Positions 41,601 through 50,737 of a stretch of 64,000 nucleotides of DNA are shown piece after piece (the stretch's first letter is position 1; each line of letters starts with the position of its first letter). The position numbers were made by a program, and so were the translations under genes. Below the pieces are notes generated by a model. That model saw nothing but the letters and a program-made list of their open reading frames with translations, was not told the origin of the DNA and searched no databases. The stretch covers positions 1 to 64,000 of the forward strand of contig CAJTAK010000009.1 in the NCBI GenBank assembly GCA_910574255.1, written 5' to 3'. This stretch comes from Clostridia bacterium (GTDB taxonomy: Bacteria > Bacillota > Clostridia > Lachnospirales > Lachnospiraceae).

Positions 41601-42587
41601 TCAATGCTCACCAAAATCATTCTGCCCATTTTCCCGGCCGCCCGTCTGCCCGGAATACCCGTTCTGTCCCTGGCAGTCCTGGTTATAGGAATTCGGCTGA
41701 TACGGATTCTGCTGATATGGGTTCTGCTGATAAGTGTCCTGCCCATAACCGCCCTGCTGATACATCCCCTGCTGATAGGGCTGCTGATATGCATACGGAA
41801 TGCTCTGCGCCTTCTGCTCCCTAATCCGTCTCATGGCCAGGAACATATACACCAGGGTTACGCCAAAGTTAATCACCCAGAAATAAGGAATATTTATAGG
41901 GAATACGGACCAGCTCAAAAATCTGAGCACAAAGCCCTTAAAAAACAGCGGCAGCGTCCTTCCGTAAATGCCAAGTATAAAAATCTGTCCAAAGGTCAAA
42001 TCGGTTTTCAAAATCATATTTAAAATCAAACCTATCAGGCTTACGATCAGTACGCCAAAGAAGAACAGGATGCTGATCCAGATAAAATAAAAAATAAGGA
42101 ACAGAATGATAAACAGATAAATCATGGGAATCACAGCCATAATACTCTGCCTGCTGAAATAAGTGCCGCTTTCCAGCATATAAAAGTATAGCGTCTGCAT
42201 CTCTCCGTTGCTTTTAACGATCATTTTCTCGCTGTCTACCAGAAGCATGCCCTGATATCCCATGGAAAACCGATAGGCTGCTTCTTCATCAAAATATTGA
42301 TTCGAATCCAGTTCAATATAGTAACCGCCGCCCTCATAATAAAATGGTTCTTCGATCCAGAAGCCGTAATCTGTCACCTCAAAATCCGGAAGGGTTTCTC
42401 TGACAATCGTACCGAATCCTCCAGTCCTTATCTGGAAAACAATCAGCGGAAATACGGCGCTCAGCAAAAAATAGAACAGCATCAGAAGCATTCCGTAACC
42501 AAAGATCTTTCCCTTATTATTCTTCAAAAAATTCGGATAAGCGGACGGCTTTCCAACAGAACACGCCATTTCTTTAAATACATTCAT
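41601..42587 (-). CDS. DUF1189-like membrane protein with Gln/Tyr-rich tail
   Basis: 328 residues. A membrane helix at about 30-52 (GYGMLLMLFYFLLSAVFPLIVF), an extracytoplasmic part with LPDFEVTDYGFWIEEPFYYEG and a later LLVDSEKMIV, then helices at about 150-200 and 205-250, matching DUF1189. The last 60 residues are Gln/Asn/Tyr/Gly-rich (YQQPYQQGMYQQGGYGQD). It lies between iscU and mnmA on the same strand. Function unknown. Confidence 0.7.
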   Translation of the reverse strand: MNVFKEMACSVGKPSAYPNFLKNNKGKIFGYGMLLMLFYFLLSAVFPLIVFQIRTGGFGTIVRETLPDFEVTDYGFWIEEPFYYEGGGYYIELDSNQYFDEEAAYRFSMGYQGMLLVDSEKMIVKSNGEMQTLYFYMLESGTYFSRQSIMAVIPMIYLFIILFLIFYFIWISILFFFGVLIVSLIGLILNMILKTDLTFGQIFILGIYGRTLPLFFKGFVLRFLSWSVFPINIPYFWVINFGVTLVYMFLAMRRIREQKAQSIPYAYQQPYQQGMYQQGGYGQDTYQQNPYQQNPYQPNSYNQDCQGQNGYSGQTGGRENGQNDFGEH

Positions 42588-42645
42588 TTTTTATCCCCCT
42601 GTCTCTCTTAAAACTTATATTATCCGGCTATTCAGCAAACAGCTT

Positions 42646-43089
42646 CTAATATTCCTCGTCTTCCTCTTCCTCACCCTCATGGATGTCAGACTTAGGCTTC
42701 GTAAGACCTTCAATCTTGATCCCGTTCTTTTCTGCATAATCCCAGAGAGCCGCATGAATGGCTTCCTCTGCCAGCAGAGAGCAGTGAACCTTTACCGGCG
42801 GAAGTCCGTCCAGAGCCTCCATAACAGCTTTGTTCGTCACTTGAAGGGCTTCCTCGACGGACTTCCCCTTTACCAGCTCTGTAGCCATACTGCTGGTGGC
42901 CACGGCCGCACCGCAGCCAAAGGTCTTGAACTTGCAATCTTGAATAATACCGCTTTCATCAATATCCAGATAGATCCTCATAATATCGCCGCATTTGGCA
43001 TTGCCTACGGTCCCCACGCCGCTTGCGTTCTCAATCTCTCCCATATTTCGGGGATTCTGAAAATGGTCCATTACTTTTTCACTGTACAT
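42646..43089 (-). CDS. iscU: Iron-sulfur cluster scaffold IscU/NifU-N
   Basis: 147 residues. The three cluster-ligand cysteines are in place: GNAKCGDIMRIY, CKFKTFGCGAAVATSSMA and VKVHCSLLAEEA. It receives sulfur from IscS and builds Fe-S clusters. The acidic tail HEGEEEEDEEY is common in Clostridial members. Confidence 0.95.
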   Translation of the reverse strand: MYSEKVMDHFQNPRNMGEIENASGVGTVGNAKCGDIMRIYLDIDESGIIQDCKFKTFGCGAAVATSSMATELVKGKSVEEALQVTNKAVMEALDGLPPVKVHCSLLAEEAIHAALWDYAEKNGIKIEGLTKPKSDIHEGEEEEDEEY

Positions 43090-43109
43090 TTTTGTATTCC
43101 TCCATTAAT

Positions 43110-43226
43110 AGTTCCGCAATATTCTCTCCAGAGCCCTATTTTAGAACAATTTCCAGCCACAAGTACATGTGTCTGTAAATCGTTCTGGCTCTGTCGGAAT
43201 CTTGCTGTTTTAGTTCCGCAATATTC
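43110..43226. repeat. Direct repeats flanking a hairpin between iscS and iscU
   Basis: AGTTCCGCAATATTC occurs at 43110-43124 and 43212-43226. Between them CAGAGCC and GGCTCTG plus AGAAC/GTTCT form a stem. The repeats could mark a small inserted element or a differential mRNA-processing site. Confidence 0.5.
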
Positions 43227-43229
43227 CGC

Positions 43230-44408
43230 TTACGCCTTCCGCATAAAATCCTCATAAAGCGGCGACATGCTGCGCAGCCGCTCAATAATCTTCTTTAACT
43301 GCTCCACTACAAAGTCCAGATCTTCTCTGGTAATCTCCTCATTCAAGGTCAGCCGCAGAGATCCATGTGCAATCTCATGGGGCAGGCCGATAGCCAAAAG
43401 CACATGAGACGGATCCAGTGACCCTGATGTGCAGGCAGAACCGGAGGATCCGCAGATGCCCTCCATATCCAGCATAATCAAAAGGGACTCTCCCTCTATA
43501 AACTGAAAGCTGAAGTTGGCATTGTTGGGCAGACGATTGGTTCTGTGGCCATTAAGCCTGGTATAAGGAATCTCCTTCAGAACCCGATCAATCAGGTAGT
43601 CCCGAAGCTTTCTTTCCTCTTTTGTCCGTTCCTCCATCGTGCTCACCGCACGCTCCACAGCCTTTCCAAAGCCAACAATCCCCGGCACATTTTCCGTTCC
43701 TGCCCGGCGCTTACGTTCCTGTGCACCTCCATGGATAAAAGAGCGGAGCTTCAGTCCTTTACGAATATAGAGAAAGCCAATCCCTTTAGGACCGTTTAAC
43801 TTGTGGCCGCTGGAACTGAGCATATCAATATGGTATTCATCCACATTAATAGGCAGCTGTCCAAAAGCCTGTACTGCATCCGTGTGGAACAGTATTCCCT
43901 TCTCACGGGCTATTTCCCCAATTTCCTTAATAGGCTCCAAAGTGCCAATCTCATTATTTGCAAACATAACAGAGATTAAAATAGTATCCGGGCGAATGGC
44001 CTTCTTAAGCTCTTCCAGCTTTACCACTCCATTCTCATCCACATTCAGGTAAGTCACCTCAAATCCCCGCTTCTCCAGCCACTCACAGGTGTGAAGAACG
44101 GCATGATGTTCAATCTTAGTCGTAATAATATGCTTTCCCTTATTCTGATAACACTCTGCCGCACTCTTCAGCGCCCAGTTGTCCGCCTCGCTTCCTCCGG
44201 CAGTAAAATAAATCTCCTCAGCCTCAGCCCCCAAAGCCCTGGCAATTATCTCTCTGGCCTCAGTCACCGCCTTTTTGCTTTCCGCCGCCAGACTATACAC
44301 ACTGGACGGATTGCCGAAATGATCCGAAAAATACGGCAGCATAGCCTCAACTACCTCCGGCGCCGTCTTTGTTGTAGCCGCATTGTCCAGATAAATTAAT
44401 TTTTTCAT
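43230..44408 (-). CDS. iscS: Cysteine desulfurase
   Basis: 392-residue PLP enzyme that takes sulfur from cysteine. Motifs: IYLDNAATTKTAPEV, GGSEADNWAL, HHAVLHTCEWL, FHTDAVQAFGQ and the PLP lysine in LSSSGHKLNGPKGIGFLYI, then the active Cys loop GSSGSACTSGSLDPSHVLLA. It is second in the iscR operon. Confidence 0.97.
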   Translation of the reverse strand: MKKLIYLDNAATTKTAPEVVEAMLPYFSDHFGNPSSVYSLAAESKKAVTEAREIIARALGAEAEEIYFTAGGSEADNWALKSAAECYQNKGKHIITTKIEHHAVLHTCEWLEKRGFEVTYLNVDENGVVKLEELKKAIRPDTILISVMFANNEIGTLEPIKEIGEIAREKGILFHTDAVQAFGQLPINVDEYHIDMLSSSGHKLNGPKGIGFLYIRKGLKLRSFIHGGAQERKRRAGTENVPGIVGFGKAVERAVSTMEERTKEERKLRDYLIDRVLKEIPYTRLNGHRTNRLPNNANFSFQFIEGESLLIMLDMEGICGSSGSACTSGSLDPSHVLLAIGLPHEIAHGSLRLTLNEEITREDLDFVVEQLKKIIERLRSMSPLYEDFMRKA

Positions 44409-44427
44409 AACGTATCACCTCTTGATA

Positions 44428-44889
44428 TTAATTTGTACAGCAGGAGCTCACAACACTTCCCGCCTTATTTCCTACACTTCTGCTCTCATCAACCAGTGTG
44501 CTCAAAGAAATCTCGTCCACTGTCTGATTGATGCTGTCATTGATCCGCTGCCACACATACTTCGTCACACAGAATTCTGAGCCGTCACAAGTACTTTCCT
44601 CTTTAAGCCCCGGGCATTCCACCGGATCAAGATTTCCCTCCAGCGCACGCAAAATGTCACCTACGGATATTTCTTCCGCCGGTTTTGCCAGCTTGTAACC
44701 TCCGCCGGCTCCCCGGACACTGGTAACCAGCCCTGCCTTTCGAAGCTTTGCGATCAGCTGCTCCAGATAACTCTCCGAAATATTCTGTCTGGCGGCAATA
44801 CTGGCAATCGAAACCGTCTCATTTTCACAATATACAGCCAAATCAATCAGCGCCCGAAGACCGTACCTGCCCTTTGTTGACAGCTTCAT
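44428..44889 (-). CDS. iscR: Rrf2-family regulator, IscR type
   Basis: 153 residues. The winged helix is at residues 1-80 (KLSTKGRYGLRALIDLAVYC ... ESYLEQLIAKLRKAGLV). Cys residues in VECPGLKEESTCDGSEFC match the Fe-S ligands of IscR, and CC near the C-terminus is extra. It heads the operon and an Rrf2-type palindrome overlaps its promoter, so it likely controls its own operon according to Fe-S status. Confidence 0.9.
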   Translation of the reverse strand: MKLSTKGRYGLRALIDLAVYCENETVSIASIAARQNISESYLEQLIAKLRKAGLVTSVRGAGGGYKLAKPAEEISVGDILRALEGNLDPVECPGLKEESTCDGSEFCVTKYVWQRINDSINQTVDEISLSTLVDESRSVGNKAGSVVSSCCTN

Positions 44890-44945
44890 AGAACCACCTC
44901 ACATTCATAGCTGTAAAAGCATATAAGGCTTGCCTTATATCTCTT

Positions 44946-44970
44946 AATTCCTAGTACTTTACTCGGATTT
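44946..44970 (-). promoter_or_regulatory. Rrf2/IscR operator
   Basis: AATTCCTAGTA-CTT-TACTCGGATTT is an imperfect palindrome (9 of 11 pairs) of the Rrf2/CymR class, lying about 60 bases ahead of iscR and overlapping a TTGAAA -35 candidate. Confidence 0.65.
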
Positions 44971-45056
44971 CAAATAGATAATACCACCTGACGAAAGTTC
45001 TGTCAAGAACCACCTTAGAATATATTATAAAAACTCCTGAAAAACAGGGATTCCCT

Positions 45057-46382
45057 ATGAAAAAGCAAAAACATCCCCTTATTGCCGGGACACTGATCCT
45101 CACCCTCACCGGCCTTGCCAGCCGTTTTATCGGCTTCTTCTATAAGATATTCCTAAGCCGTACCATCGGTGCCGAAGGAATCGGCATTTACCAGATGATT
45201 TTTCCCATCTACGGTGTCTGCTATGCATTTACCACCGCCGGTGTAGAGATTGCCATCTCCCGTTTTGTCTCCGGAGAAATGGCACGGGGAAAAAAAGAGC
45301 GGGCCCGTTCTATCCTGTGGATCGGACTCGCCATGTCCCTGTCCCTATCTTTTCTCACCGTATTTTTGGTCTACGCCAATGCAGACCTCCTTGCCATACA
45401 TATACTCCATGAACCCCGCTGTGCCAACCTCCTGCGCATCATGTCCATCACAGTCCCCTTCGGAGCCTGTCACTCCTGTATCAGCGGCTATTACTACGGT
45501 CTCCAAAAAACAGCCGTCCCAGCCTGTGCCCAGCTCTTTGAACAACTGGTACGAGTAGCAGCCGTCTGCATCATATACCAGGTTTCCCTGGAAGAAGGCC
45601 GGACCCTGACCCCTGCAGCGGCTGTCATCGGCCTTGTACTGGGGGAATTCGCCTCCATGCTGTTCGGCCTTTTTGCCGTCTCCTCCGAAAGCCTTAGGGG
45701 ACACGCCAAAAAAACCCCAGACTTCCCAGTCCGCAGCTTTGCCCGCCGCATGTTCTTAGAAGCCGCTCCCGTCTCCGCCAACCGGGTCTGTATGAACCTT
45801 CTGGGCAGCGCCGAAGCTGTCCTCCTTCCCCTCACCCTTCAGCAGTACGGCCTGAACACCGAACGAGCCCTAAGCGTCTACGGAACCCTCACCGGAATGG
45901 CCATGGCCTTTATTCAATTTCCAAGCGTCCTCACCAACGCCGTATCCGTCATGCTCCTCTCTTCCGTATCCGAATCCCAAGCTGCCGGAAACCAAAATCA
46001 AATCGCCCGAACCATCCGCAAAACCATCTCCTTCTGCCTGCCCTTAGGAATCGCCTGCACCGTCTTCTTCCTATTTTCAGGCAAATATCTGGGCCTCTTC
46101 TTCTTCAAAAGCGAAATGGCAGGAGATTTTATCATAACATTAGCATGGATCTGCCCCTTCCTATACCTGAACAGCACCCTCCACAGCATCCTGAACGGCC
46201 TTGGTAAAACCGCCTCCGGCTTCATCAACAACCTAATCGGAATCATGATCCGAATCTTCTTCATCCTCTCCTGCGTCCCCAGATTCGGAATCCAGGGCTA
46301 CCTCTGGGGCATCCTCGCCAACCAACTCTTCGTAGCCCTCCTGAACCTAAACGCCCTAAAAGAAGAAAGAAAACTCCCCTAA
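45057..46382 (+). CDS. Polysaccharide/lipid flippase, SpoVB-MurJ type
   Basis: 441 residues with about 12-14 membrane helices. The opening PLIAGTLILTLTGLASRFIG followed by FLSRTIGAEGIGIYQMIFP is characteristic of SpoVB-like members of the MOP exporter group, which flip lipid-linked precursors. Some members act in spore cortex formation. It is divergent from the isc operon and has a weak ribosome site. The exact substrate cannot be told. Confidence 0.85.
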   Translation: MKKQKHPLIAGTLILTLTGLASRFIGFFYKIFLSRTIGAEGIGIYQMIFPIYGVCYAFTTAGVEIAISRFVSGEMARGKKERARSILWIGLAMSLSLSFLTVFLVYANADLLAIHILHEPRCANLLRIMSITVPFGACHSCISGYYYGLQKTAVPACAQLFEQLVRVAAVCIIYQVSLEEGRTLTPAAAVIGLVLGEFASMLFGLFAVSSESLRGHAKKTPDFPVRSFARRMFLEAAPVSANRVCMNLLGSAEAVLLPLTLQQYGLNTERALSVYGTLTGMAMAFIQFPSVLTNAVSVMLLSSVSESQAAGNQNQIARTIRKTISFCLPLGIACTVFFLFSGKYLGLFFFKSEMAGDFIITLAWICPFLYLNSTLHSILNGLGKTASGFINNLIGIMIRIFFILSCVPRFGIQGYLWGILANQLFVALLNLNALKEERKLP

Positions 46383-46687
46383 CTCAAGCAGAAGCAGCGG
46401 AAAAATGCACCTTTCCAAACCCCGTAAAATGTTTCTTCAACAACGTAAATAGAGAATGCCGCAAAATGGTCCGGGGGCTTTTCCAATATCCAGTGTCCGG
46501 CTTTTCCCGAACGGCTGTCTGAATCTGGTGCACATTGTCTTAAAACATTAATATAATATCAAAAATATTTGCAGGACAATGTACAGCAGAGGCAGATAGA
46601 CGTACAGAAAACGTCCGAACACAGGATATGGAAAAGTCCCCGGGCCATTTTGCGGCATTCTCAGCACAACCTACCGTTCAAGCCGCC
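46383..46687. repeat. Long imperfect inverted repeat (MITE-like) in a gene-free gap
   Basis: Arms 46452-46485 and 46629-46662 match at 32 of 34 positions (GAGAATGCCGCAAAATGG...TTTTCCA). Similarity continues inward (ATATCCAGTGTCCGG against the complement of CCGAACACAGGATAT) for about 30 further bases. The central part is not coding. It looks like a miniature inverted-repeat element or a very long RNA hairpin. Confidence 0.65.
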
Positions 46688-47716
46688 TCAACACCTCTCC
46701 GCAATCTCATAAAGCAGTCTCTCCGAATCCTCCCACCCCAAACAAGGATCCGTAATAGACTTCCCATACACATGATCATGAATCCCCTGACACCCCTCTT
46801 CAATATAACTCTCAATCATAACCCCCTTCACCAGCTTCCGAATATCCCCCGAACAGGATCGGCTGTGAAGCACCTCCTTCACAATCCGAATCTGCTCCTT
46901 AAACTGCTTATTGGAATTACTATGATTGGCATCCACAATACAAGCCGGATTCTTAAGCTCTCTCTCATTATAAAGCTCCAAAAGCAACTGCAGATCCTCA
47001 TAATGATAATTCGGCAAAGATACACCCCGCTTATTCACTGACCCGCGCAGCACCGCATGAGCCAGCTCATTCCCATCCGTCTTCACTTCCCAATCCCGAT
47101 AAATAAACGTATGATCCTGCTGTGCTGCATACACTGAATTCAGCATCACACTAAAACCTCCGCTGGTGGGATTCTTCATCCCCACAGGCACATCAATCCC
47201 GCTGGATACCAGACGATGCTGCTGATTCTCCACCGAGCGTGCCCCTATGGCAATATAAGACAAAAAGTCCGTCACATAGCGCAGATTCTCCGGATAAAGC
47301 ATCTCATCTGCCGCCGTCAGTCCCGTTTCTTCAATAGCTCGAATATGCATCCGCCGCAGAGCAATAATACCAGCCATCGGATCCGGCTTCTTCTCTGGAT
47401 CCGGCTGCGTCATAATCCCCTTATACCCCTCGCCGGTAGTCCTGGGCTTATTCGTATAAATACGGGGAATAATAATCACTTTATCCTTTATCTTCTCCTG
47501 GACAGGCACCAGCCGCCGCACATAATCACAAACCGCCTCTTCATTATCCGCAGAGCAGGGTCCAATCATAACGAGAAACTTATCCGATTCCCCTGTAAAT
47601 ACCTTGCGAATCAGTTCATCACGTTCCTTCTTTATCTTTGCCACGTGGGGAGGCACTGGATGCATCTCCCTGGTCTTTTCCGGACTCGGCAATTTCTGCA
47701 CAAACTCAATTCCCAT
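46688..47716 (-). CDS. aroF: 3-deoxy-7-phosphoheptulonate synthase (DAHP synthase, class I)
   Basis: 342 residues. It condenses PEP and erythrose 4-phosphate at the start of the shikimate pathway. Motifs: FLVMIGPCSADN, PRIYTNKPRTTGEGYKG, IGARSVENQQHR, GMKNPTSGGF and CIVDANHSNSNKQ. The length and motifs suit the AroF/G/H type, usually feedback inhibited by an aromatic amino acid. It is monocistronic here. The isozyme letter is a guess. Confidence 0.93.
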   Translation of the reverse strand: MGIEFVQKLPSPEKTREMHPVPPHVAKIKKERDELIRKVFTGESDKFLVMIGPCSADNEEAVCDYVRRLVPVQEKIKDKVIIIPRIYTNKPRTTGEGYKGIMTQPDPEKKPDPMAGIIALRRMHIRAIEETGLTAADEMLYPENLRYVTDFLSYIAIGARSVENQQHRLVSSGIDVPVGMKNPTSGGFSVMLNSVYAAQQDHTFIYRDWEVKTDGNELAHAVLRGSVNKRGVSLPNYHYEDLQLLLELYNERELKNPACIVDANHSNSNKQFKEQIRIVKEVLHSRSCSGDIRKLVKGVMIESYIEEGCQGIHDHVYGKSITDPCLGWEDSERLLYEIAERC

Positions 47717-47883
47717 TTTTTCATTCTCCTATTCCAGTTCCGCAATTTCTCGTACAGTACCCTTTACTTCACTAAGAAGAATTTCCGCCCGCAAAAGCAT
47801 ACTAAATTCTTCCGTTCCCTATCATAATACAAGGCTGTCAAAAAGTCACGAAAAATTTTTAATCAATAAAGGAAAACATCTGC

Positions 47884-47919
47884 AAAAAAACTGTGCGGAC
47901 ACATTCACCATCCGCACAG
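47884..47919 (-). terminator. Terminator of xerD
   Basis: CTGTGCGGA and TCCGCACAG arms followed by seven T on the minus strand. Confidence 0.8.
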
Positions 47920-47962
47920 AATCATTTTCAATCTCAATTATATCTGTATTACCCTCTATGTA

Positions 47963-48835
47963 CTATCCTCTCGGATGTGCCTTAGCATATACCTCCCGGG
48001 TACGCACTGCATACATCATAGTAGTGGAAATATCCGAATGCCCCAGCATCTCCTGTACCACTCTCAGATCCGCTCCATTATCCACCAAATGCGCAGCAAA
48101 AGAATGACGCAGTGTGTGAGGCGTAATCTCCATCTTTATCCCTGCCTGCTTTGCGTAATGCTTCAAAAGCTTCCAGAACCCCTGACGGCTCATACTTTCA
48201 CCAGAGCAGTTGGGAAAGAGCATATCACACTCTTTATCGCCAATCAAGTCCGCCCGGGCAGATTCCATATACTGATCCAATGCTTTTCTGGCCTTCATTC
48301 CAAAAGGAATAATCCGCTCCCTGGTTCGATCCTGGCAGACAATATAATCCAGCTTCCAGTTCACATCACTCACACGCAGGGAAATAAGCTCCGTAACACG
48401 AATCCCTGTAGCATACAAAAGCTCAAGCATAGCCCGATCCCGAAGTCCTTTAGCCGTGCGCTCCCCCGGCTGCTCCAATAGCTTCTCCACCTCAGCAACA
48501 GACAGCACATCCGGCACCTTCTTCTCCACCTTCGGCGCCTTCAAGTTCTCTGCCGGATCGGCAGTCACTTCCCCATTCCTCATCATATAAAGATAAAATG
48601 CTTTCATTGAAGCAATATTCCGCGACACCGTAGCTGCCGCCATCCCCTTCTTCTCCAAATCCAAAATGTAGGAATTCAAATTCGTCTCTGTCACATCCTG
48701 CAGCTTTTCCACCTTCTGGGACTGTAGAAAGCGCATCATTTTCATCAAGTCTCTCTGATAAGAAAGCTCCGTATTTTGTGATGTCTTCTTTACCTCATGC
48801 AGGTAAGACACAAAACTTTTAATCTCTTGTTCCAT
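47963..48835 (-). CDS. xerD: Tyrosine recombinase XerD
   Basis: 290 residues, the standard Xer size. Catalytic motifs are YATGIRVTELISLRVSD, HTLRHSFAAHLVDNGADLR and LGHSDISTTMMYA. It resolves chromosome dimers at dif. Its conserved length and chromosomal setting separate it from the phage integrase. Confidence 0.93.
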   Translation of the reverse strand: MEQEIKSFVSYLHEVKKTSQNTELSYQRDLMKMMRFLQSQKVEKLQDVTETNLNSYILDLEKKGMAAATVSRNIASMKAFYLYMMRNGEVTADPAENLKAPKVEKKVPDVLSVAEVEKLLEQPGERTAKGLRDRAMLELLYATGIRVTELISLRVSDVNWKLDYIVCQDRTRERIIPFGMKARKALDQYMESARADLIGDKECDMLFPNCSGESMSRQGFWKLLKHYAKQAGIKMEITPHTLRHSFAAHLVDNGADLRVVQEMLGHSDISTTMMYAVRTREVYAKAHPRG

Positions 48836-49023
48836 AAACCGCCCTCAAACTACATTATCTTTGTACAAAATTATACGTCGTATTTACCATTATAGTAATA
48901 AAAAAGCAGAAAAGCAATGGTCTTTTTTGCCCAAAATCCCTGTAAAATCAAGGTTTTTCAGCATTTCTACAATATCTGGTTTCAGCCCTTTCAAAAGACC
49001 ACCAAATCTTGTAAAAAATTTTT

Positions 49024-49764
49024 TTAGATTTTTTTCAAAAAGGGCTTCAGGAAGAATGGATTAACATAACTTTCCAGAAATGCTCCTGCAAATAAAAGAA
49101 CAAGGCCGAAAATTCCTACTGCAAAATAAGAAAAGAGCTGCTTTTTCCCATTGCCCCACTGCCGAAATTTGCGGTCCTGATTTCCTGACATTTCACAAAT
49201 TTTTTTTAACATCCAATATATTGCCGGAACGTAGAGGATAAAATGGGGAAGGCCGCAGGCAATACACAGCACAATACCCATAAGCCCCATTTTCATAGCT
49301 GCCGTTGTCATGGTGATTCCAAGAGATGCGCCTATCCAAAATAAATATCCGTAAGACGCCAGGGTTCCCAGTACCGTCAGCCCCGTCAGCCAAAGCACAA
49401 AAAAAGTGGAAAGCCGGGATTTCAAAATATAGAGAAACAATTCCTCAGGAGCGAATTCCAGGCGTTCATATTTGGAAAAAAAATAAGAACTCATGAGGGT
49501 CGTGCTATGTACGACTTCTTTTCCAAACATTGTAATATACAAAACTCCAAGAACAAAACCAGACAAAAACAAGGTCAGAAAGAGATCTCTTTCCTTAAAC
49601 CGGATGCCTTTCACGCTTTTTGCACCTGCAGTTCTTGAGCTTCTCTGGCTGCGCAGACTTACGGATCTTATGGATTTTAACGGCCCTACAGACTTCACAC
49701 CAGAGAATTTTAACGGCAGCGGCCGGATAGTAATATCTTTTAGATCCACACCCTTAATCTTCAT
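49024..49764 (-). CDS. spoIIM: Stage II sporulation protein M
   Basis: ATG 49764 follows GGGAGG and gives 246 residues; the frame upstream passes through a terminator hairpin and is not used. After an 80-residue basic N-terminus there are five or six membrane helices with the family pattern (LFLTLFLSGFVLGVLYITMF; GASLGITMTTAAMKMGLMGI). SpoIIM is part of the DMP machine needed for engulfment in spore formation. Confidence 0.88.
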   Translation of the reverse strand: MKIKGVDLKDITIRPLPLKFSGVKSVGPLKSIRSVSLRSQRSSRTAGAKSVKGIRFKERDLFLTLFLSGFVLGVLYITMFGKEVVHSTTLMSSYFFSKYERLEFAPEELFLYILKSRLSTFFVLWLTGLTVLGTLASYGYLFWIGASLGITMTTAAMKMGLMGIVLCIACGLPHFILYVPAIYWMLKKICEMSGNQDRKFRQWGNGKKQLFSYFAVGIFGLVLLFAGAFLESYVNPFFLKPFLKKI

Positions 49765-49765
49765 A

Positions 49766-49803
49766 CAAAAAACCTCCCATACATTATTTAATGTATGAGA
49801 GGT
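49766..49803 (-). terminator. proC terminator overlapping the spoIIM ribosome site
   Basis: ACCTC-CATACATT and AATGTATG-GAGGT arms are followed by TTTTTT. The right arm contains the GGGAGG ribosome site of spoIIM, so the hairpin would also hide that site on read-through transcripts. Confidence 0.7.
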
Positions 49804-49832
49804 CATCCAATTCCATGCCATTGTAATCGTCC

Positions 49833-50630
49833 CTACTTTATAGCTTCCGACTTTTCATAGCAGGCATCACAGGCCTTGAGCACTGCATTTCGAAATCCAT
49901 ATTCTTCCAGGGCTGCCACCCCTGCTATGGTTGTACCGCCGGGGGAACACACCCGATCCTTCAGCACTGCCGGATGTTCTTCCGTCTCAAGGACCATTTT
50001 TGCCGCCCCTGCCACTGCCTGAGCTGCAAAAAGATATGCCTGCTCTCTCGGCATTCCATACTTCACGGCGCCGTCCGCCAACGCCTCAATAAACTGATAC
50101 ACATAAGCAGGAGAACTGCCGCTTGTGCAGACTACAGCGCTCATCAGCCGCTCTTCTACATCTTCACAGATTCCTGCTGCCCCAAAAAGCTTATGTACAA
50201 CCTCCAGTTCTTCCTCTGAAAATTCCTCTCCTCGGAAGCTCAAGCCTGTCATTCCCTCCCCGATCAATATTGGGGTATTGGGCATAGCCCGAACAATTCT
50301 TCTGTCCGATCCAAGGGTTTCCTTTAAAGAATTGATGGTAATGCCCGGCGCCAAAGAAATCACCACATGCTCTGGGGTCACAGCATAGCGGATCTGCTTT
50401 AGTACAGCCGGATAATATTGGGGCTTCACTGCCAGCACCAGATATTTACAGGAATTGGCACATTCCGCATTAGAAGGCACATATTCCACCTGCGTCTGTG
50501 CGTACACCCTTCTCATGGTCTTTTCTGTTTTTGCCGTAAATACAAAAGTCTCCGCCGGAAATATCTTTAAGGCTCGTTTCAGAATCGCATAGCCCATATT
50601 TCCCATTCCAATAAATCCTATCTCAGCCAT
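49833..50630 (-). CDS. proC: Pyrroline-5-carboxylate reductase
   Basis: ATG 50630 after TGGAGG gives 265 residues. The N-terminal Rossmann motif is IGFIGMGNMGYAIL; VLAVKPQYYP and the C-terminal CTSGSSPAYVYQFIEALADG and DRVCSPGGTTIAGV blocks are diagnostic. It makes proline from pyrroline-5-carboxylate with NAD(P)H. Confidence 0.95.
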   Translation of the reverse strand: MAEIGFIGMGNMGYAILKRALKIFPAETFVFTAKTEKTMRRVYAQTQVEYVPSNAECANSCKYLVLAVKPQYYPAVLKQIRYAVTPEHVVISLAPGITINSLKETLGSDRRIVRAMPNTPILIGEGMTGLSFRGEEFSEEELEVVHKLFGAAGICEDVEERLMSAVVCTSGSSPAYVYQFIEALADGAVKYGMPREQAYLFAAQAVAGAAKMVLETEEHPAVLKDRVCSPGGTTIAGVAALEEYGFRNAVLKACDACYEKSEAIK

Positions 50631-50670
50631 TACCTGTCCTCCATTCCAGTTCCGCTTCCGTTTTTTCATA

Positions 50671-50728
50671 TAAAAAAGGAGCCGCCGCAAAAGGTCGTCC
50701 AATTCTTCTGACTTTCTGCGGCAGCTCC
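50671..50728 (-). terminator. Terminator of rny
   Basis: GGAGCTGCCGCA pairs with TGCGGCGGCTCC (one wobble) and is followed by TTTTTTAT. Confidence 0.75.
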
Positions 50729-50737
50729 CATACTGCT

